Notes: generated by a model not told the origin, from the letters alone. Numbered from the stretch's first letter, positions 1 through 13,345 are shown. The stretch is DNA of 64,000 nt from Hyaloperonospora brassicae (GCA_947650285.1 CANTFL010001312.1:248001-312000), one strand, 5' to 3'. Translations and numbers: made by a program.

Positions 1-1241
1 TCATGCTGATAACTTTTTGCGGCTCGCAGAAGCCATGCCCACAGCCGTGATGTCGGTTTATATTTGTGACCGTGCGCTATAAGTAGGGTGTACGTGCTTC
101 TCATATTTTAATCCATGGTATCGGATGTCAAAGTGGTGAATGTTACACATATGTCAGTTAATATTTGCCATCGCGTGTATCGGTCCTCTAAATCCGCAAA
201 ATCTATTATTGCCTACATTTATTATATTGTAAACCACGGTTTTGATAACAACAATTAGAAATTACTTTTGCATCTTGAATCTAGCCGTCGGTCGAATCGT
301 ATTCCGTACGGAGTTTAAAAAGACTTTTTTCAATACTTGAGTCTTTGTCCAACCATTAAAATCATATGTATTAAATTATTTAGCTTACTTTAAAGTAAAC
401 GGTTTTATCAATCTTTCAATGAAACACATAACAATTCACATCACGAATAATGTTCGTTGCCCCAATATATCTGGTATATATTGTACCACTTATTTTTAAA
501 CTTGCTGACACGCTCGAACTGTCATACACCACTTTTTTGCTACAAAGGGATTATCAGAGATACATGGATTTCAGAAGTAGCGCCGAGAGTGAAATACATA
601 GTCTTGGTCATCAAATAGGTGCATCGAGCTATTTCAAGGCTAAATTAGTACAAAAAATAAATATCAACGATAGTCTAAACATTCACCATGCATATTCATT
701 GTAAATTTCTTCTTATAAACCCTAGACAAATTCCTAACTTTAAGCTTATGAAGACAATCCCAGCATCCGTTTCTTATTGATGGTGTTGCATATTGAAATA
801 TTTTCGTCACATTGAATGATTACCTTCAGTGATATAGAGCGACAAAATAATATCGCATATAAATAAATGTTTGACTTTACCTCTGCAATCTATAATAATC
901 TAACTAATAATATACCACATTTTCTTGCACAGATACATTATGAGATCAAGGTGTAACATATTTTCGACACGACCGTTATACAACATCACCCATTGGATCT
1001 ACAGAAATTGGATTTTTTTAAATTTAATTCCGCATCGTTTAAGTCGGCAAAATTCGTTATCATACCAAAATATTATTTCTGAAGTGGATTTAAAACTCGT
1101 GCCGCTTGATGACATTACGCAAGCGGAATATTGTAAGAAGGATATATTTCGTAGTGATTAGTCTTAGTATATATAAACGGTGCAATAGCTCATACCTCTA
1201 CGACTTTGTCGTTGCCAAATATTTTAAGCATCCAGCGTATC

Positions 1242-1272
1242 ATATATATATATATATTTATATATATATATA
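1242..1272. repeat. TA dinucleotide tract, interrupted
   Basis: Alternating TA run with one short interruption near 1257-1260. A simple microsatellite in AT-rich spacer. Confidence 0.85.
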
Positions 1273-2124
1273 CATTTAAAAGGTGCAACAGCGCCTGATA
1301 ATCTAAGCAAGAATTGAAAAATTTGGTCGCTATATTTTCTACAAAATTTATTCACCTTGATAACGCGTGGTAATTTTTGATACCTTACAAATTTTAGTAG
1401 AAGAAACGAGCACTGTATCTCTAACGATATCGATTTTTAGATTGCAAATTAAAATTTCAATCGTCAAGAATCGCGTTTAACTCTAGGTTGTAGCATAATA
1501 CAGCTATGAAATCTATTTTGATATAAAGAGATGACATTCGATGAGTAATGTAGTGGTTTAATGCATCTGGTAAGTTTGCATAGTATCATGTTCATTGGCA
1601 AAGCAAACCAAAATGAAGTAAAGAATCATTGATATATATTAAATCCACTTTAATACGTGTCTTGCAATCGCGACTCACGGATAATAGAATAAAGGATCTG
1701 CCGATTAATTTAGGGGTTTTAAAACGCCGCATAACGTAAATTCGTTCAATCTAGTTTGACTAAATTAAAGGAAGGTAATACTGACGCGCTACTTCACCGA
1801 CAGGTGAAACTAAAACCGAGAAAATGATTAAAAAATATGAATAACGTTATATCGACGCTGGCATTCTTTCAAAAGCGGAAATAAAACAAAATATTATAAA
1901 GAAAATGAACTCGTCATCAACAGGCATTTATAGGTGTTGTCATGCTTGACATGGGATACTCGATCGGATATATGACAAGAGCATAAATGGTTTAACAAGC
2001 TAATATATTGATTACTTTTAGTAATTTGAGCAGAAACGAGGTAACATGGACGTATCTTTGACAGGCTTTTTACAACAAGAAAGGATTACTTCTATATATA
2101 TTTACGTAACATCTATCGAAATTG

Positions 2125-2128
<4 letters not shown>

Positions 2129-2155
<27 letters not shown>
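2129..2155. repeat. TA dinucleotide microsatellite
   Basis: Uninterrupted TA repeat of about 13 units in AT-rich spacer; a likely length-polymorphic site. Confidence 0.9.
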
Positions 2156-2161
<6 letters not shown>

Positions 2162-3056
2162 AAAATCGTACTACTTTACGTTTAGTTTATCGGGTGGTGT
2201 TAGTTGTGCAATAAACTTGTAGATGTGATGATAATCCTAAAAAAGCGCAAGTTTAACCTCGTCAAAATTGAGATATGACTTAAAACATTTCATTATTTTT
2301 ATACCATTACTGTTTGATGTTGCATCACTCCAATACATGTTTCATTATGATATAGACGCAGTACATGAGCAGAATATAGATCTGCGTCACTTTTATAGTG
2401 AAACTATCGGCTTTGCACAACACCCGGAATCCAACACTAATATAACTCCTACATTCACAGCATTCAGCTACCGTAAGGTATGCATTGAGAAGCGTTTACG
2501 TGTTATTGAATACCAACAAGTGGAAACATGATACGGGCAGATCCTTTAGTACTTCAAGTACACACAACTTATTGATGCCTATACCTACACCGCCCTAAAG
2601 TCGGTCAACTGTCTTGGATAAACAAAACAAAAGTCGTATGGGGATACGGCAGAAAAAGTAAACACGATAATGTCAGGATGGATGGATTGATTATTATTGA
2701 ATGCCCCGAACGGTATTCTAAATGCCTACTATAAACAAAAATGGCTAATACTATATCGCTTAAATAATAATAAGTACCTAAACAATTAATATAGTGATGA
2801 CGCAACCAAAAGATTTAAGGTTTAGATTGCGCCTCCTCTTTAGGCAAACTTACATACTGACAGAGTTATTTCTTGATATATGGGCACATTAACCCGTCTT
2901 CAGCTTGCTTTGTATACCGGATGTATCGAATGTGAATTTTGGCAGGTTTATTTTAACTTGTAGTAATTGTTCGCTGATTGCTTTCGCTGCACATGCGTAT
3001 TAATGCATCTATCTCGCACTTGCAAAGAAGTTCGATTTCAGATCGCTCCGTTTCCG

Positions 3057-3500
3057 GTCAGATACCACTATGCAGCTTGAGACAGGTTGATTATTCTTTC
3101 GGATCTCTATGACCTCGATTCGAATCTCCATGATCTCGATGTGATATCACAACGTGAGGTGAGATCGACAAGGTTCCTCTCCGTAGATCATTCGATCTTC
3201 TGACCGATTTTGTCGTCTTAGAATCTTGTTATCCAGTCCTTTTCGGGATTCTACGTCCACGTAGAATCCCGAAAAGGATTGGATGTACTCGAGACAATTC
3301 TTGAGAGTTCTTATAAGCAGAGCTCAAAACCCCCAGTGTTTAAGTCCTTTTGTGGTATGAAAAGTGCGGCTATTTGGTCGCGGGTGACCAACCATTTGGC
3401 TCGAAAGACTTAGCCGAGTGTCGCTCACCACATAATCGAGCACTGTTTCATTCCCAACCAATTTACTATCGTGTTATGAAAATGCGTTCTCGACGATGGG
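3057..3500 (-). repeat. Probable LTR remnant with primer-binding-like site, minus strand
   Basis: This stretch is more GC-rich than its flanks. Read on the minus strand it ends in CA-rich sequence followed at 3068-3057 by TGGTATCTGACC. That is close to the TGGTATCAGAGC primer-binding site (initiator-tRNA-Met complement) of many LTR retrotransposons. A TATAAG-like box lies inside on the same strand, near 3313-3319. Inference: a solo or truncated LTR with a few bases of leader. No matching second LTR and no coding region was found nearby, so the assignment is tentative. Confidence 0.3.
3231..3284. repeat. Long inverted repeat (hairpin), 26-bp arms, 2-nt loop
   Basis: The left arm 3231-3256 and right arm 3259-3284 are reverse complements with a single mismatch (near the outer end), separated by only two bases (CC, 3257-3258). 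The core around the loop reads TCTACGT CC ACGTAGA. It lies within the probable LTR remnant. An arm match this long and tight is not expected by chance in DNA this decayed. Confidence 0.9.
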
Positions 3501-6500
3501 TTTGATCTCCTTCTAACTTTTTTTCCAAACCATCACCCCGAAATACTGATTTCGTGGAACAGGCGTTGGGTATCCCTCGCTTGATCTTAACGTGGATAAC
3601 TCGTTAGTGCGTATCATTACCACAGATACATATCGGACCAAAAAGACCAATTAGTCGCAAATATAAATTAAAGGATCGAATAACAAATGATAGATCAAAT
3701 ACCAACTGTTAGATTCAATAGCAATTATTATATCAAATACCACATCATAATTACGACGTGAGTTTGGACGTCTTCTACTGACTACATCAATCTGGCATGT
3801 TACAGTATCATCCAGAACACCTGTTAGGCACTTTCGTTGGGTGGTAAACATCTAATTATATCCACATCCAAGTTCGGTGGAGAACTCTGCCAATCTCGTA
3901 CTCAAAATACGAAGTCGAAGACCGATTTGACGTACAAAAATCTGCTCCCAACTACTTAGACGCAAGCACTCAATACTTGCACTGCTCTAACCTTGATCAT
4001 TATCCATGTACGAATATTGTATCGCGATTGCAGCAATCCATTTAAACTTGGCTTTTTCGATTAGTCGTTATTTTTTGTGTACACTATCAAAGTGAAGGAA
4101 CATAATGAGACGCCACAAAGATTAATAAATGCGCTCACGTTATATACCGATGATTTTTCTAGCAGTCATTAGCAAATATTCATTCGACCAGAACATACAT
4201 ATTCGGGCGCACATTTAACTTTATTACGAATTTTTATAGCTCACATTTGCATGTATCTTATGACATAAGAGTTCGAAGGCAGTACTCTTATAATCCTATG
4301 ACAGCAAAAGTTTTCGTAAGATATTTTTAATGAAAATAGAGGAGATCGAGTTATTGTCTTACCAAAAAGATGCATGTTATCACCTTAATTTAGTAAGATG
4401 TGACAATTTTAAATGATTCCTTGCTGCAACGTTTTAAATAGAACTGATAGGATTGGATATTTGGTCCTTTATAGAGCCGAAAAACCGTTGGAGGCGTTGC
4501 TTGTGAATTATCATTTCACGTACCATAAAATGAATTTTTTTGTGCGATAACATAGATAAACAATGGCGCCTTATTGCATATTGAGTTTGCCGCTATCAGA
4601 CCATCACATATTCTTCATTTTTTCAAAAATTATAGATAGTTATTGATTGTACAATTAAACGGCTAGCATCGCGTGTAATAAATTTTACTTCGTGTAAATT
4701 ATATAAACACATATTTTCGTTAAGCTTTTGAATACGTTAATGTTCTTTTAAGTCTGCAGTTGCGCCTCTGGTTATCACTTGTGAGCAATGGTCGCGTGAG
4801 CCTTCATATTCTTAACGCTTATTTCTGCGTAAGTTGTCTGAGATATTATCACTAAATTGAGTATGATTGTGAGCGCTTTATTTAACGTGTATTGCCCATT
4901 CCATTTCACTATCGTTTTTCATTTATTGTCCACCATATGCTTCAAGTAATCGTACTAAAAACTTTAGCCTAAAAATCATGTGAACAATCTCTGTTACTAT
5001 AATTCCTATTTGTAATTTATAAAAAAATCGATCACAATGTCTTTAGTATCATCTTATTTACTTAAAATCGATATTTTTTGATATTTAAAGTGCGGCATGA
5101 CTGCATTTTTAGTACGCAATGTATTTATTATCATCGCTTAAAATCTTCCACTTGTATATATCTTCACCGTGTATGAGCCACAACTTAATCGTGTATTAAA
5201 ATGAAAATTTGAGGTAGTCTGTAATCATGATGACGTGATCAGATCTTTATCCATATTTGAAGTAGAAATATCTGCCAGCGCATTAGCTTACCCTTTCCAC
5301 GTGAGATCGATAGGTAGAGAAAACGTGAAGACAGACAGTTGAATCAATAAAATAAATAGGCGTAAGAAGGATAGACTTAGACGGAAACGGAAATTCAGTC
5401 CGCACTGTCTACATCCATAGGTGTAGACAGAGAGAAATACATAATGATACACAACGTATATACGGACCATACGACAAAAAGACATAAGTACGGATGGCTA
5501 AGTATAAGTTTCCACACCCTACTGTGGAGGCAGCTTGATCTTAAACATATAAAAGGGACAGATAGAAAAGAAAATCGATAGATGAATACACATATCTGCA
5601 CAGCGTATAAATTTATTATCAGATGAGTGCTTAATCTTATTAAGATTGGTACATCAATGCATTCAGAGAAACTATTTGGTATTTGTCACGATATGTAGTA
5701 AGACGTGTTGATAAAGGGTAGATGAATAGGTGAGTGGATAGACCTATGTGTAATCATTTTTAGCAGCAACGTTTTCGATAAATATATAGAAATATAGATA
5801 CAAATATGAAAAAATGTAAGAATGGTATAATTGTCACATGAGTTGACATGCGATGTACAATGAAACATACTGAACGTACAAATACGTATATAATTGAATA
5901 GGTTATATGACGACCAAATGCTAGCATAAAGCTTTGGTTTATATTCTGTATTTTGTTTAGTCCTTGCTAAAGCGTATGGTGTCTTGCATTACACATAATT
6001 TTTTAATCCAATGCGTTGTGTACCACAAGGTCTTGAAATCAATTACATTGCTAAAAATATAATCCGTACGGCTTGTACTTACTTAGTAGTCAACATTGTC
6101 AACAACCTGCAAAGGTTCTTATTCCCGAAGTGATGATATTCTCATCATGAGAAATATTTTATGTTACCAACTTATATAACTTTTAACACTGTACCATCAT
6201 TTCAACATTGTAGCATTATAAAATTCACCCTTTCTATAAAATATTCAACTATTCATTTTGCAATAGGCTCTTTATAACTTTTCTATAAACTTGACCGTAT
6301 AATATCAAAAGTATGCTCATTCATTCATGTTCCTCATTACAAACAGATGTGTCAGGTCAAGAGGCAAGTGACCCGACTATCTATGAATTGTTATTATGGT
6401 TTTTTTGCATTTATAAAATAAAAATATCATATTTTAATACTCTAAATAATTCATGATTACTTGAACCTCAATAGAATTGTTGCGTAAACCACTGAACCAT

Positions 6501-7490
6501 TGTTAGTAATAGTATTAAGAATAATTTCGCCAACGGCAGCCTTCCTCTCGTACGTGAGTTGACCGTGCTGGTCCATATTCAAAATATCTTTTTCACCATT
6601 TTTATACAGCCAATAATATAAAAATGCGACGGTGCTGAAGAAGAGTGATCAAAAAAGTACTGTCTACGGATTTGTTAAGATCGAAAACGACTGGCCAAAA
6701 AACGAATAGAATAACCATAACGCGAAAATACTCCAGCTAATGGAACAATTGCTGTTTTCGTTGCGTATCCCGATAGGTGGTAAATACGATGCACCTGATA
6801 GGTGAAATGGCAATTATAAGTTGTAATGCCTCGCAAAATACTTTTTCTTTGCCGTCGTTATTCCGCAGTCATGATAGAATACGACGATGATATATAATAC
6901 CATATGAACACCATGTATTATGGAAACAGATTACCGGATAATATGTAATCTGTCAGATTGGACTGGCAAGCACATTCTCTGGCATTTTAGATAAGTCGTG
7001 CTTATATTATAATACGGCATCCATATTGCTTTCGAGATCGTGACGGTATACTCATAGGGCATATCGAGAGATGGCTGCGTATATATACTTAATAGTAAAA
7101 TGGAAACGTTAAACCCCCACCCCTTTATATTACCGTAATATACTCGATTACGCATTGTGATTGGTGGAATCGAGAATTTTACCAATCTCAGAAGTAATTT
7201 ACAATCTCATTAACAAATGATAAATACTAAATTCAAACAATCTATGCTTTCGTTGACTCGGCGACGTGTGGTAATTTATTATTCAGCTACTTCATTTGCC
7301 CGAGTAATGACTCGGTCAAATGAGACTTTCATACGAGCGGTTCTGGAACAGGTTGGACTTGTAGCGATTATTGTGCATGGGCACTGTGACAAAGGTATCC
7401 AACAATACTTTATTCGAAATTGACTTAAGCCAGCTGTAGAGATCTATAGGAAGGTACATCAATCGTTGTAATACCTATATAATTTAACAA
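3501..7490. other. AT-rich spacer, no gene recognised
   Basis: Short open frames on both strands (for example 3651-3851 minus, 66 codons; 5288-5868 minus; 6931-7185 minus, 84 codons) have no recognisable motif. The segment from 3.5 to about 4.0 kb is somewhat more GC-rich and may continue the decayed element at 3.06-3.5 kb. The rest is AT-rich with nothing assignable. Confidence 0.5.
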
Positions 7491-7499
7491 TATCAATAT

Positions 7500-7875
7500 A
7501 GTGTAATTTGATGTTGGTTGCGGCTCGACGTGGCGTCTGACAAGATCCAGACTGACCTTTTCTCAATAGTTTCCCCCTAATAGTCAGTCTGCATCCGTTG
7601 GGCACTACAATTGACTTCGTTTCAATTTAAGTGGAGATCGACCGCGGTATTGACGCACACCCTACTCGTCGTTTAGCACAATGCAATGAAGTGACTGGTC
7701 GAAGCCGCTCAACATGACAGCAGTAAACACCGGCATCAACAAAAATGACTCACTAAACGCTACAATCCCCGGCGCTTGCGCCACGAATGCTGTTTTTATG
7801 GAAACATCTGCTTAGTCGTTGAAGACCGTCATCAAAAAGGTTCTTGTCGATTACTTTTCAACTCACGGATACACC
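7500..7875. other. GC-richer island with coding-like but broken frames, unassigned
   Basis: Composition shifts sharply from the AT-rich flanks. Both strands have short coding-like runs, for instance a hydrophobic minus-strand run of about 55 residues around 7830-7670, interrupted by stops. I do not recognise a family. Most likely a decayed transposon or gene fragment. Confidence 0.3.
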
Positions 7876-7879
7876 GATT

Positions 7880-9303
7880 AATCCTATTCACATGGATTGT
7901 TTTGTTGATTCAGATGGGGGTCGTGGCTAGTAAATTCATTATATATTAATACAAAATGGTGACATACAGGGTTCGGAGTGGTTATCGAAAACCCGGAGGT
8001 ACTTAACTTTTCCTACAAAGGAATATTCTTTTACAATGAAATTTTAATAATTTAATTAAGTTGATTCACCATATCTAATGAAAACGACGTCTTGATAATA
8101 GTTTAGTTTAGTTATCTCGACAGTCATTCGCGACTTATGCGATTACTTAAGTCCATTAATTACTCCGGTAAACCCAAATTATTCATTGCTTTAAGATATG
8201 CTTTGAGCGCTACAATACGCTTAAGCTTTCGCCTAAGCAATCATTACTTTGCTCGCATCAAGAGATAAGACAGTTGTGTATTTATACTTCATATAGCTCC
8301 CTCTATATTGATATGACACTATTAAATCTTGCACCGAATTACCATCTACTTGCTTCTTGACATAACTTCGTAGATATTCACACCTTTTATAGATCGATGA
8401 TGCCATCCCACTTTGCAAACGCATTCAGAAAAAAATGTAGGCATAACTTGTCAAAGCTCGATATCACGTGGGTTTAGGCCTTGAGTTACATCATATATGT
8501 AACTATTCATATATTTACTGCATTTTGTTCTGTTCAAAGCCAGGTTATCTTACGATCGAGCTCGCAGCTCAAGATCCGGCCTATTATTCTCCTCGCCGAA
8601 ACCTATGATACAGTCCATGATTATATGGCATGTATTTAACTGTACTTTTAATGGTTTATGTGACTAACAATGTATGCTTGTCCGACGAAAGGCTTACGTA
8701 CTATGTTGCAATTGAAAATGTACAACATTCCAACTTCACATGTTTTCCCTCAGGGTTATTTTATTACTATATTAACCCGTTATCTTCAGCCATATTTAAA
8801 ATAAAAAATACATAAACAGCCATTGCATTATCAAGAGATAATAAAATGCGCACTCGGTCCAATCAATTCCAGATTGACTATTTCTGAATCTTTATCACCG
8901 CATATCGCGTCATTTGCCATGTTATGAGCAAACGTATCTGTCGCGTAGTCCTTTATCCCGCTAGTATTTGCAAAAGCGAGTCCCAAACCGAACTTCGATA
9001 TGATATCCGCTATCCCCACGTTGTACGCGACTATGATTTTTCTACTGACAGTGATATGCGTAACTGCGCTTCATTTTAGATTTGTTCTTGCATAATACAC
9101 CCAAGCCGAAGAATTCTGAAAAGCAAGTTCATCTTAAGCTCCAGAAAAACCCAGGATCAGATGTACGATAAAATGTAAAATATATTCGGTGTTTTACGGC
9201 CCAGTAGCTGTTCTTGTATCCCAATATATGTAAGATTAATCTTTCCAGTTCATCAAGGAAATATATATCCATACAAAAAGTATTAATATATTAATCCTAA
9301 ATT
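7880..9303. other. AT-rich spacer, no gene recognised
   Basis: Only frames of 60-63 codons (8233-8424 minus, 8630-8815 plus, 8831-9019 minus) without motifs. The region ends at the left terminal inverted repeat of the MULE. Confidence 0.5.
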
Positions 9304-9352
9304 AGGGAGCCGCTATTCACCACTCACTTTTCGCTAACCACCACTAACCCCC
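9304..9352 (+). repeat. Left terminal inverted repeat of MULE
   Basis: Begins AGGGAGCCGCTATTCACC and aligns with the reverse complement of 13452-13500 over 49 bases with three mismatches. Confidence 0.95.
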
Positions 9353-9723
9353 TGTAAAAAATTGTGATTATCTAATAAAACGAGAATCGAACACATTGAT
9401 AATGATATTACTCAGTACCAACGATTACTTCTTAGCTGCACCATTATCGACATTTAAAACACCGCTCACGTCGCCGGCATGGAACGTTAATATGAACATA
9501 TCAACACCAGCTATGCTAGTCTAAAAATGCGCCGGGTGCCTTTAAGCTCACGTTTTGCTGATAAAGGCTATATAATGACTGTTTTCCACACAAAGCGAGT
9601 CGGGAATGAGAAAGAAGGCGACATTAAAGCTGCCGCTTTGCAGTGTTTATGTGCACCAAAAGTGATTGAAATTTCCGCATTAACAAACGCAGGCGTAATC
9701 GGTCCCGACGTGGTAAATGCTGT

Positions 9724-11460
9724 ATGATCAAATGTTCTGTTTGCCGAGTTAAACAAGAAAATTACTTGAAATTTCAAGTTGGCGCCCACGGTCACAATCA
9801 CGAACCCTTTACCGACAAAGCAGTTTATCCGCAAGGACGCGCGATGACTGAAGATCAACGCACAGAAGTGGTTAAAGCTGCAGTTGATCATTAGAAACCT
9901 GCCCGAATAGTGGCGGCAATGCGCCGCCGTGGAATATCAATAACCTCCCGAGATGTATACAATGTCAAGCAAGTAGACGGCCTTTAACCTAGCTGGTAGT
10001 TCACATCTTGTTGCTCTACCTGATGGCCTTGAAGAACGCTGTGATGCACCATATTTTGCTAAATTTGGTGCCCACTGAGAATTGACGCACCTACTTATCA
10101 CCTCCCCTTCCGCCAAAGTAACTTCCCGCCACTTTAGCGCTGGGAAAACTTGGCTGATCGATTCAACGTACAAGACCAACCGTTTTAGATTGCATGTGAT
10201 GCATGATGTTGGTGTTACGGTCACTCATCAAATTTTTACCTTTGCGTACTGTTTAATGGCTGGGGATCGTGCGGAAAATTACCTTTAGGCGTTACAGCAC
10301 ATAAAATGTATTTTTTCAGATTTGTTGGTGGTACCAAAGACGTTTGTCACTGATCGTAAACAGGACTTGATGAATCCGTTGTCCACTGTTTTTGTTGAAG
10401 ACGATAACTTCATATTTCTTTTGTGCCAGTGGCACATCAGCAAAAAAATATTTGACCGACAACGAAAGACCTTCGCAAACGTTTCAGCCTTTAAAGTTCT
10501 TTAAGAGAACTGTAACAGCTTATTGCGAACAATAACGGCAGGTAAATACAATCGACATTTGACTAGAATGAAAGAGATTTCTCCTAGCCATGTCATGGTT
10601 TGTCTGGAAGAGACTTGGCTAATGTACAAGGACCGGTTTATAGCAGATTTTATATGTGATACGCTGCATTTTGGTCATACGACAACTTCGCGCGTTGAAA
10701 GCGCGCATGAAGCACTCACGTCAGGTATAAATGGGTTTACGGGGAAATTGTTAACGTTGGGTAGTGCTTTCCAGCTTGCTTGCGATATACATCTCGCGAA
10801 TATTAGGTTGCAAACAGGTCGAGAACGAGCGTCAACAAGTCCCGGCTACGGATTGGTCTTTTCTGCTGTGACCGGCAAGGTCTCTGCTGCAGCTCTAAAC
10901 TATGCGTTTAAAGAGTACAATCTGCGACTTAGTACATCTATGGACAATAATTCGAAACATGATGTGAAATGTCACGGTATGATAACTTCAAACCTTGGGG
11001 TGTCATGTAGGCAAAAGTTTCGACTAGAAGCAGCAGAAGCAGCAGCAATAGCATCTATACCGCCAAAAAAATTATTCGTCACGAAGATTTTTTTTCACAA
11101 TGGTGGTTGGTACCGCTCACTCGACAAGAAGCAAAGCTTGATGCACCCACATCATTTGTGTAAAATGTTAGGCTTATCTAAGAAGCTTTCGAAGAGGAAA
11201 CCTCGTACAGGCAGCGAGTGATACTTGACCATGTCGATATGCTACCTGATGGGGAGGTCTTTAATCCACTTATCCATCATGGCCGCGGGTGGTCTGTTGG
11301 TGCTCTCGGTCATTAATCGTTTGGCTATCAATCGGTAAGATCTTCTCAGCGCCATCCATCGCAGATTGAACATATGAAGAATTCATTGTGGCCGGTGCAA
11401 CGATGCGGCAACTGCGGAGTACGAGGACACAACAGAATAAGATTTCAGCAACCTATAGCA
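9724..11460 (+). pseudogene. MULE transposase, broken by stops and frame changes
   Basis: The transposase would cut and paste the surrounding element by DDE chemistry. An N-terminal segment (9724-9894) carries Cys residues and a HGHNHEP run typical of the zinc-binding N-terminus; read through its stop at 9895-9897 it continues with KPARIV and YNVKQ motifs. The catalytic core follows in another frame from 10082: IDSTYKTN (first D, 10160-10162), TDRKQDLM (second D, 10352-10354), the CQWHI block, and TTSRVESAHEAL (E, 10697-10699). All three acidic residues remain. The core is one frame interrupted only by TAG at 10286-10288 and TAA at 10502-10504, then open to 11221. A zinc knuckle (CGNCGVRGHN, last Cys replaced) lies in a third frame near 11404. 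Clearly MULE; clearly non-functional. Confidence 0.88.
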
Positions 11461-11654
11461 ACTTCCGCAGGGACTGCATTGGTACCATCAAATAATCTAG
11501 GTGCTGAGGACAAAAAAATCAATTTAGATATCCACCAAACGTATATGAGTAGCACTGAACATGGTAGCACTTGTATAGAGTCAATTTTGATACAGATTAA
11601 GATAGAAAAAGTATATGTCATGACTACATACGGCTGCAATAGACGTTTTTTTAG

Positions 11655-12670
11655 TTGGAAGGAAATGTGACGTCTGGAGGTGTCAAAGTGCTTAAGTTAA
11701 GCGATGGTCTTTACTTAAAGCGGTATCAAAGTCGTTTAGGTAGTCATATACATCTATCCACAAAGCATAATGCTTATATAACAACAACCTTTACAGCACT
11801 TGTGTATTCTAGCTCGGAATATAACAAATATTTTTGGTGCAACAGCGACACTTGGTCTCACCGAAGTGCTTTGATAAAGAGTTGCGTTACTCAGTGACTA
11901 ACGTATGTAGCTTTGTTACCATATCTATGGTGTGCTTATCATGTAGTGACTGTTCCGAAACGACGATGCGGAGTGCGAAGGATTCGAAGTATTCCCGTAT
12001 GTAGACGGCAAGATATTTGTGCGTTACCGAGCAGGAGAAAGTTAGGAGGCGAACAAATATATTGGTTATCACGTCAGTTGATCCTACTTCGTGAATGTGT
12101 TGCAAAGCATCGTGGTCCGTGACTGCAGAGTTTAATAACAAAGTCACTTAGACTTCCATGCTATACTATCCGGACTTTGAATAAGCTGTTTCAGCAAACC
12201 CATCTTAAGGTGTAATTGAAATATTCATCTCGATGCTTACAGTTTTTGCCGCGCGGAAGTAAATGAAGCGTCATTCACTATAACTTTTTACCGAGCGGGT
12301 GACAAACTCGAGACTGGACATGAAAGTAGAGACTTCAGACGAGACAAAACAAAATGCTATACAAATGACGTACGGCGATGACTATAACATCGTGGCAAGC
12401 GCGCCATTTGCAGTTCCAATATGTACCGACGCAGTAGCTCATTGACTGTTTACATTATATTGAAACGCGTTACTGACTTTCAGTTCACCGAATTATCGGT
12501 GTGGCGACACACTTGCCGCGTGTACAACGTTTGATATATATATCGAGGAATCTCCGGTACCCGACACAAGAAAAGCTCCGTAAAAAATCCCTAGTCAAAC
12601 ACAGCCAATGTTGTTTATATACATACAACCGAGCAAAACAACAACAAAGCAGCATCAATTTATTTTGAAA
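11655..12670. other. Internal MULE segment without recognised coding
   Basis: Open frames at 11655-11897 (plus, 80 codons), 11913-12122 (plus) and 11887-12147 (minus) overlap one another and carry no motif I recognise. The short plus-strand run around 11965-12040 looks coding-like before meeting a stop. This may be part of the minus-strand cargo locus or transposase 3' sequence. Confidence 0.35.
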
Positions 12671-12673
12671 GTG

Positions 12674-13345
12674 TTACGTAGCCAAAACACTAGTTCGTTG
12701 ATGCTCACCACATCCGATCGCGAATAGTTTGACTTCTTGATCATGTAAATGAACTTTTTCGTCCCAAAGCCGACGATACAAAAACGACTTGCCAAAGTCG
12801 TTCGAAACACCAATTCGCTTCACCAATTGCGGACATCCGTTGAGTACACCGCCGCTAGTCACCACAAACGCGCTGTAAAAATAAGTCACGTTCAGGTACA
12901 TGTTGTCTCCACTGCTCGTACGGATGCTGTCAGTAATATTATAATTCGCACCGAAGTTTTTGTCGCCGAAATCGATATTGTACCGTTGTTGCTAGATCCA
13001 TCGATCTCGAGTCTCATGAGGACAAGGACAATTGCATTGACTGGCTGAATCCGGTGTGCGCCTGAAATCGAGTTCAGACACAGACATCACACTTGTGGCA
13101 GAACATTACGGTGGCGTAACCTTCTTTCTGCCTGTACGAGATGATCGACTTGACGATACCGGACTCGAGGAGTTGTCTGATCTCACGTAGAGATCATACA
13201 GCACATTCTTCTTGTATTCCGGGAACACTGGTTTGAATACAATGGTGTAGGTGGCGGAGAAAAAGGTATCCTCTGGCCAAACGTAGATGGAGAGCTCTGG
13301 CCATGACTTGACTGGATGAGCTTGAAGAGCACGCGCACCGTTTAA
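12674..13345 (-). pseudogene. Second reading frame inside the MULE, minus strand, unknown product (possible captured gene)
   Basis: Reading the minus strand from 13345 to the stop at 12674-12676 gives 224 codons in a single frame with just two internal stops (TAA at 13106-13108, TAG at 12992-12994) and no frameshift. The translation looks like real protein, with mixed aromatic, acidic and Gly/Ser stretches such as WPELSIYVWPEDTFF near its start and GKSFLYRRLWDEKVHL near its end. I do not recognise the family. It is convergent with the transposase and ends about 110 bp inside the right TIR. It is either a second element-encoded gene or a host fragment captured Pack-MULE style. A plus-strand ORF at 12749-13048 is most likely its shadow. 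Confidence 0.55.

Larger units (their letters stand above)
1..3055. other. AT-rich spacer, no gene recognised
   Basis: Visibly AT-rich DNA with only short Met-initiated frames (all under 90 codons) that show no recognisable domain, no signal peptide and no consistent codon pattern. It contains two TA-dinucleotide tracts, listed separately. It may be decayed transposon sequence, but nothing can be assigned. Confidence 0.6.

Noticed and set aside
9568..9891. 107-codon minus-strand frame over the MULE 5' region
   Set aside because: It lies antisense to the transposase N-terminal segment with its Cys/His motifs; taken as a shadow.
13040..13345. Similarity of minus-strand LREIRQLLESGIVKS to a gypsy reverse transcriptase start
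   Set aside because: The neighbouring residues do not continue into RT motifs, and an adjacent frame gives a much longer coherent run that continues to 12674.
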